A DNA stretch of 64,000 bases from Psettodes erumei (lineage: Eukaryota > Chordata > Actinopteri > Pleuronectiformes > Psettodidae), in assembly GCA_016785225.1 (NCBI GenBank), contig JAFBJZ010000407.1:744001-808000 (forward strand). The letters are read 5' to 3'. Under the pieces are notes generated by a model. It was given only the letters and a program-made list of their open reading frames with translations, was not told the DNA's origin and did not search any database. A program made the position numbers and the translations under genes. Every line of letters starts with the position of its first letter. The first letter of the stretch is position 1. This document shows, one piece after another, positions 63,501-64,000 of the stretch.

Positions 63501-64000
63501 TCAATAAAATGAAGTATGCTGATAAACCCTGGTTGATTCTGGCACTGTTTCATTAATGTTTCCTCTTTCAGCTGTTGGGCATTTGGGTGGGTGCTCATCT
63601 CACATCAATCCTGCCCATATTTTCTTTTTATTATAACCACACATCATGATCTGAGCTCTGCTTTCTGTCAAGTAGCCCTCATAAAATTGGATAATAATAG
63701 AAATTGTTCCACAGGCAATACAATAAATTTGCTTTTAAAGACACAGAGGAAGTACAGCTGCAGAGGCATTATGAAGTGCAGAGAGCGACTCACCTTGGTG
63801 GCACTGGATAATGTAGGAAACGCTTGCTTTACAAACCAAGACCTTGAAGATTGCATTATAGTGTAGAATCAATCAGAAAAGACATGTAGCACAGAAACAC
63901 TTTATCAGTGCCAGGGAGAGGCTCGATTGGAGAGTTAAACCTTCTTCTCTTCCCTTTGAACAACTTCTGGATGTGAAGGCGCTGGAACTGTATTAAATAA
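60507..64000. other. Terminal spacer with no supported gene
   Basis: The first few hundred bases are the likely promoter of the long TMEM238-family gene. After about 60900 the DNA is AT-rich, with a (CA)n tract at 61776-61792. A segment at about 62778-63031 resembles a fish interspersed repeat (low confidence). No coding exon with family similarity was found on either strand. Confidence 0.55.

Overview
The window looks like nuclear DNA of a teleost fish, probably a percomorph. The genes are vertebrate orthologues with compact GT-AG introns and long UTRs. The spaces between them carry fish-type short repeats: hAT MITEs, a 'GTGGTGGAA...' element and T-rich minisatellites. Exon boundaries below were placed by hand from splice signals, reading frame and remembered family sequences; no alignment was run.

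Layout, left to right. (1) 317-4611, +: the 3' end of caskin2, with a tRNA-Thr(AGT) in its last intron. (2) 8277-11340, +: complete mettl9, with a 462-bp hAT MITE 320 bp upstream of its ATG. (3) 13298-16905, +: complete kdelr2. (4) 19323-23943 and 25009-30171, +: two tandem paralogues, each coding for a six-exon TIN2-like (TINF2 N-terminal, TRFH-type) domain fused to 13 or 14 C2H2 zinc fingers on one large exon. (5) 31272-31344, -: tRNA-Arg(CCT). (6) 32017-37819, +: complete wdr45b (WIPI3). (7) 42117-49387, -: complete foxk2, convergent with wdr45b across a minisatellite. (8) 55709-55936 and 59946-60506, -: two small TMEM238-family membrane proteins. The last 3.5 kb and several spacers show no gene.

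Most genes are housekeeping: Golgi-to-ER retrieval (kdelr2), autophagy (wdr45b), protein histidine methylation (mettl9), forkhead transcription control (foxk2) and a SAM-domain scaffold (caskin2). They form no operon-like system. The unusual part is the tandem pair. In it a shelterin-type protein-interaction domain sits where KRAB, SCAN or BTB domains sit in other zinc-finger families. The two genes have coding exons of the same length through the whole TIN2-like domain. They also share a short basic motif (R-x-N-R-G-L-K-M) between that domain and the fingers. The first copy has an apparent +1 frameshift just before its finger array and a GC-AG intron. These are the best leads in the window.
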